Shown piece after piece: positions 60,549 to 64,000 of a stretch of DNA of 64,000 nucleotides (position 1 is its first letter; the number at the start of each line of letters is the position of its first letter). The notes beneath the pieces are model-generated. The model was not told the DNA's origin and did no database searches. It saw only the letters and a list, made by a program, of their open reading frames with translations. The DNA lies in contig NZ_CP109473.1 in NCBI RefSeq assembly GCF_036227405.1, positions 6,634,001 through 6,698,000 of the forward strand, given 5' to 3'. The position numbers were made by a program, and so were the translations under genes. This stretch comes from Streptomyces sp. NBC_01460. Its GTDB lineage: Bacteria > Actinomycetota > Actinomycetes > Streptomycetales > Streptomycetaceae.

Positions 60549-62702
60549 CTACGCCGGACGCTTGAGCACCGTCAGGCTGCGCCCTACCAGCGTCACCCGC
60601 TCACCCGCCGACACCTTCGGCCCCGCGCCGGGCGGTACCCCGTCCGGGATCGCCGTGTCCACGACGACCTGCCACTGCTTGCCGTGGTTCATCGGGACGG
60701 CGAATTCCAGGGACTCCGCGCCCGCGTTGAACATGAGCAGGAAGGAGTCGTCGGCGATCCGCTCACCGCGCGGGCCCGGTTCGGAGATCGCGTGGCCGTT
60801 CAGGAAGACCGTCATGGCCTTGGCGTGGGCGGCCTGCCAGTCCCGCTGGGTCATCTCCTCGCCCCGGGGGGTGAACCACGCGATGTCGGACAGCTCGTCG
60901 TGCGTGCCCTCCACCGGGCGGCCGTGGAAGAAGCGCCGGCGCCGGAAGACCGGGTGGTCGCGGCGGAGCCAGACCATCGACCGGGTGAACTCCAGCAGGC
61001 TCGTGTCCGTGCCGCCCCCGTCCTCCTCGCCGTCCTCGGTGCGGGCGGCGGCCGGATCGGGCCAGTGGACCCAGGAGAGCTCGTTGTCCTGGCAGTAGCC
61101 GTTGTTGTTGCCCCGCTGGGTACGGGCGAACTCGTCGCCGTGGCTCAGCATGGGCACGCCCTGGGAGAGCATCAGCGTGGCGATGAAGTTGCGCATCTGA
61201 CGGCTGCGCAGCTCCAGGATCTCCTTGTCCTCGGTCTCCCCCTCGGCCCCGCAGTTCCACGAGCGGTTGTGGCTCTCGCCGTCCCGGTTGCCCTCGCCGT
61301 TGGCGTCGTTGCGCTTGTCGTTGTACGAGACCAGGTCGTGCAGCGTGAAACCGTCGTGGCAGGTGGTGAAGTTGATCGAGGCGAGCGGGCGCCGGCCGTC
61401 GTCCTGGTAGAGGTCCGAGGAGCCCGTGAGGCGCCCGGCGAACTCCGCCAGGGTGCGGGGCTCACCCCGCCACAGGTCCCGCACCGTGTCCCGGTACTTG
61501 CCGTTCCACTCGGTCCACAGCGGGGGGAAGTTCCCCACCTGGTAGCCGCCCTCGCCCACGTCCCACGGTTCGGCGATCAGCTTCACCTGGCTGACCACAG
61601 GGTCCTGCTGCACCAGGTCGAAGAAGGAGGACAGCCGGTCGACCTCGTGGAACTGGCGGGCCAGCGTCGCCGCCAGGTCGAAGCGGAATCCGTCCACGTG
61701 CATCTCGGTCACCCAGTACCGCAGCGAGTCCATGATCAGCTGCAGGACGTGCGGGGACCGCATCAGCAGCGAGTTCCCCGTGCCCGTCGTGTCCATGTAG
61801 TACTTCTGGTCGTCGGCCAGGCGGTAGTACGAGGCGTTGTCGAGGCCCCGGAAGGAGAGCGTCGGGCCGAGGTGGTTGCCCTCCGCCGTGTGGTTGTAGA
61901 CCACGTCGAGGATCACCTCGATGCCCGCCTGGTGCAGCGCCTTCACCGCCTGCTTGAACTCCAGCACCTGCTCGCCGCGGTCGCCCCAGGAGGCGTAGGC
62001 GTTGTGCGGGGCGAAGAAGCCGATGGTGTTGTAACCCCAGTAGTTGGCCAGACCGGCGTCCGCGAGACGGTGGTCCTGGACGAACTGATGCACCGGCATG
62101 AGCTCGATGGCGGTGACGCCCAGCTCCGTCAGATGGGCGATGATCTCGGGATGCGCGAGCCCCGCGTAGGTGCCGCGCAGTTCCTCGGGCAGGCCCGGGT
62201 GAAGCATCGTCAGGCCCTTCACGTGGGCCTCGTAGATCACGGTGCGGTGGTAGTCGGTCCGCGGGCGGCGGTCGTCACCCCAGTCGAAGTACGGGTTGAC
62301 CACGACCGAGCTCATGGTGTGCGGGGCCGAGTCGAGGTCGTTGCGCTCGTCCGGCTTGCCGAACGGGTAGCCGTACACCGCCTCGCCCCACTGGATCCGC
62401 CCGGAGATCGCACGTGCGTACGGGTCGAGGAGCAGTTTCGCCGAATTGCAGCGCTGTCCGTGCTGCGGCTCGTAGGGCCCGTGCACCCGGAAGCCGTACC
62501 TCTGACCCGGCATCACCCCGGGCAGATAGGCATGACGGACGAAGGCGTCGGTCTCGCGGAGTTCCACCGCCGTTTCTGAACCGTCGTCGTGCAGCAGGCA
62601 CAACTCGATTCGGTCGGCGGCCTCCGAGAAGACCGCGAAGTTGGTTCCGGCGCCGTCGTAGGTGGCGCCGAGCGGATACGCGTGTCCCGGCCAGACCTGC
62701 AT
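60549..62702 (-). CDS. glgX: Glycogen debranching enzyme (isoamylase type)
   Basis: A 717-residue GH13 enzyme that hydrolyses alpha-1,6 branches of limit dextrins. N-terminal CBM48 (about 1-150) with GATYDGAGTNFAVFSEAADRIELCL, then the barrel: region I DVVYNHTAEGN, region II FRFDLAATL (nucleophile), region III LIAEPWDVG (acid) and region IV FTTCHDGF. Its product maltodextrins are the TreY substrate. ATG at 62702; a CGTAC-N3-GTACG repeat is 71 bp upstream. Confidence 0.94.
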   Translation of the reverse strand: MQVWPGHAYPLGATYDGAGTNFAVFSEAADRIELCLLHDDGSETAVELRETDAFVRHAYLPGVMPGQRYGFRVHGPYEPQHGQRCNSAKLLLDPYARAISGRIQWGEAVYGYPFGKPDERNDLDSAPHTMSSVVVNPYFDWGDDRRPRTDYHRTVIYEAHVKGLTMLHPGLPEELRGTYAGLAHPEIIAHLTELGVTAIELMPVHQFVQDHRLADAGLANYWGYNTIGFFAPHNAYASWGDRGEQVLEFKQAVKALHQAGIEVILDVVYNHTAEGNHLGPTLSFRGLDNASYYRLADDQKYYMDTTGTGNSLLMRSPHVLQLIMDSLRYWVTEMHVDGFRFDLAATLARQFHEVDRLSSFFDLVQQDPVVSQVKLIAEPWDVGEGGYQVGNFPPLWTEWNGKYRDTVRDLWRGEPRTLAEFAGRLTGSSDLYQDDGRRPLASINFTTCHDGFTLHDLVSYNDKRNDANGEGNRDGESHNRSWNCGAEGETEDKEILELRSRQMRNFIATLMLSQGVPMLSHGDEFARTQRGNNNGYCQDNELSWVHWPDPAAARTEDGEEDGGGTDTSLLEFTRSMVWLRRDHPVFRRRRFFHGRPVEGTHDELSDIAWFTPRGEEMTQRDWQAAHAKAMTVFLNGHAISEPGPRGERIADDSFLLMFNAGAESLEFAVPMNHGKQWQVVVDTAIPDGVPPGAGPKVSAGERVTLVGRSLTVLKRPA

Positions 62703-63082
62703 AGATAGGACTCTTCCACTTCTGATCCGGGTGCTGGGTGTTTTCGACCCGATACTCCCCGAAAGACGGTCCCGTACCTAGTACGTCGGCCGGTGCGGCC
62801 GGGTCCCGTCGCCCCGGTCCCGTCGGGCCGGTCAACCTGGGACACCTCGGTGTCGCCCGGACAGGTGTCACGGGCCTCCCGACAGCTCCTCCGTCCGGTA
62901 TGCGGCGTGCGAGGGGGTGCGCAATCGCTATGAACCATCTCACTCCACCCGATCTCCCCGCAAGGAACGGGCCTGCGAGATAGGGGAGTTGAGTAAGGAG
63001 CCTGTGCATCCGGCTGCACCGGCTCCCGCTGCCGGAGTACCCTTCCTTGATCGTTGGTGGGGGAGTGGAAGGCGGTACACGG
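62703..63082. other. 380-bp divergent region between glgX and the HEPN gene
   Basis: Carries the glgX promoter region with a CGTAC-CTA-GTACG repeat, and a leader for the right-hand gene. The stretch 62940-63080 is less GC-rich and probably regulatory. No gene seen in it. Confidence 0.5.
62773..62785. promoter_or_regulatory. CGTAC-N3-GTACG inverted repeat upstream of glgX
   Basis: A perfect 5-bp-arm repeat, 71 bp upstream of the glgX start; candidate operator for the glgX-treY unit. Confidence 0.35.
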
Positions 63083-64000
63083 GTGAGCTCGGGAGGATTC
63101 GAGCTGCCCCCAGGTGACGCAGGTCACGAGGGGGAATCGACAGATGCCCCGCCAGGTGCTGTCTCCCTCGCCCAGCCCATGGAGATCGGTGCTGAGCTGG
63201 ACTGGGGAGCGGACGCCTGGAACGAGGTGCGCACACGGGCCCAGCGGGCGGGGCGTGCGTACATCTGGCTGAATCTCGTGGAACAACGGCTGCGCGCCGT
63301 GGTCTCCGCCGTGATCCGGCCGATCTACGAGCCGGTGCACGGCGAGGACTGGGTCGTGGCCGCCGCGGGGCCCGCCGGCCAGGAGTGGGTGCAGCGCGCC
63401 GTCGCGGTCCGGGAGGTCTCGCGCCGCAAGGGCTACCTGCTCGACCCGGCCGACGACAACGTCCTGAGCTTCCTGACGCTGCCGCAACTGCGTGAGCTGA
63501 TGGTCCAGCACTGGCCCTGCTTCGAGCCGTACTTCGACGACCGCCGCGAGGTGGAGCTCGCGCTGGACGAGCTGGAGGTGGCGCGCAACGTCGTCTCCCG
63601 CAACCGCGCGCTCAACGAGGCGGTCCTGGCGCAGGCCGAGCGGGCCTCCGCCCGCCTGCTGGAGATCCTCGGCAGCGGTGCGGCGGTCCCGTCCGCCGAC
63701 CGGCTGCCCGTGGACGCGGTGGAGGAGCTGGTCGGCGACCGCTACGCCGACGTCGTCTCCGTCCACCCGGACCGGGTGCGGCTGCAGCGCCAGCTGCCCG
63801 CCGAGGACCTGTTCGGCGGCGCGCGCCGGCTGGACGCGATCGGCATAGGGCTCAACCTCCTGACGCAGAACTTCTCGGGGCGCCGTCTGGTCCGCCTCGC
63901 CGAGTCGGGGTGCCGGGTTCGGCTGCTGTTCATCAACCCCGCGAGCAGCGCGGTGAAGCGCCGCGAGCGTGAACTGGGCCTCAAGAAGGGCGAACTGAGC
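63083..64000 (+). CDS. SAV2148-type HEPN domain protein (partial)
   Basis: A protein whose first 306 residues are visible before the right edge. It matches what I remember of the SAV2148 family of Streptomyces: SSGGFELPPGDAGHEG at the N-terminus, RAYIWLNLVEQRLRAVVSAVI (about 60-80), SRRKGYLLDPADDNVLSFLTLPQLRELM, then FGGARRLDAIGIGLNLLTQNFSG and CRVRLLFINP. HEPN proteins are often RNases or toxin-related, but the RxxxxH motif would have to be checked in the full sequence. The GTG at 63083 starts 380 bp from glgX. The C-terminus lies outside the window. Confidence 0.78.
   Translation, partial: MSSGGFELPPGDAGHEGESTDAPPGAVSLAQPMEIGAELDWGADAWNEVRTRAQRAGRAYIWLNLVEQRLRAVVSAVIRPIYEPVHGEDWVVAAAGPAGQEWVQRAVAVREVSRRKGYLLDPADDNVLSFLTLPQLRELMVQHWPCFEPYFDDRREVELALDELEVARNVVSRNRALNEAVLAQAERASARLLEILGSGAAVPSADRLPVDAVEELVGDRYADVVSVHPDRVRLQRQLPAEDLFGGARRLDAIGIGLNLLTQNFSGRRLVRLAESGCRVRLLFINPASSAVKRRERELGLKKGELS

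Noticed and set aside
1..64000. CRISPR arrays, tRNA or rRNA genes, prophage or integrase genes
   Set aside because: No regularly spaced direct repeats with unique spacers, no cloverleaf or rRNA signature and no integrase, terminase or capsid-like frame were seen.

Overview
The window is a stretch of Streptomyces chromosome, or that of a very close actinomycete. The evidence is very high GC with G/C-biased third codon positions, frequent GTG and TTG starts, a WhiI-like sporulation regulator, the coproporphyrin-type haem genes (hemE, hemG/cgoX, hemQ/chdC), twin-arginine signal peptides on secreted enzymes, and an SAV2148-type HEPN protein at the right edge. I see no rRNA, tRNA, CRISPR array, insertion sequence, prophage or attachment site. 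It reads as ordinary chromosome whose right half is richer in accessory and regulatory genes.

Layout. 0-8.4 kb: RNase D (cut by the left edge), whiI, a DUF3000 gene, hemE, a CoA-disulfide-reductase-like flavoenzyme, a DUF4349 lipoprotein, then the hemG-hemQ pair. 8.6-11.9 kb: a three-gene leftward operon encoding a DUF692/MNIO-family enzyme with a C-terminal extension, a TIGR04222 membrane protein ending in a Ser/Gly tail with regularly spaced cysteines, and a second TIGR04222 membrane protein without that tail. This is the best candidate for an undescribed system: a putative cysteine-modifying iron enzyme next to a membrane-anchored, cysteine-repeat substrate. 12.4-22.7 kb: a Tat-exported GH43-like protein, a drug-type ABC exporter with a DUF4097 protein and a divergent MarR-like regulator, a DUF4142 protein, a PTH2-like protein, an AIM24 protein coupled to a fused ABC ATPase-permease, a tiny zinc-ribbon protein and a polysaccharide deacetylase lipoprotein. 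22.7-29.2 kb: PhoX-type phosphatase, OsmC/Ohr peroxidase, ZapE-like ATPase, RibD-C reductase, a small USP-like protein, murC and msrB.

29.3-36.0 kb: an MMPL exporter under a TetR gene with two perfect tandem operators, and two Tat-exported amidohydrolases under a GntR/FCD regulator with two TTGTATACCAA-type sites. 36.0-43 kb: a zinc-ribbon protein, an orphan GTPase-associated protein 1, an alpha/beta hydrolase lacking the usual catalytic His, a DHA2 efflux pump with a MarR regulator, and a divergent second MarR. 43.2-48.9 kb: threonine catabolism (tdh-kbl), a LysR regulator, a VOC protein, a P-loop kinase and an M24 peptidase. 48.9-62.7 kb: glycogen/trehalose and glycoside metabolism (treZ, GH1 beta-glucosidase, GH30 with ricin-type CBM, treY, glgX) interleaved with two paralogous GNAT proteins, a DUF1707-FHA protein and a TetR regulator.

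Functional logic. glgX, treY and treZ together would debranch glycogen and convert it to trehalose, but they sit in two separate transcription units. HemE, HemG and HemQ cover steps of the coproporphyrin-dependent haem route; ferrochelatase is not in the window. Many genes are single transcription units separated by strong GC-rich hairpins, and most regulators sit next to or divergent from a plausible target. All functional statements come from motif reading; no database search was run.
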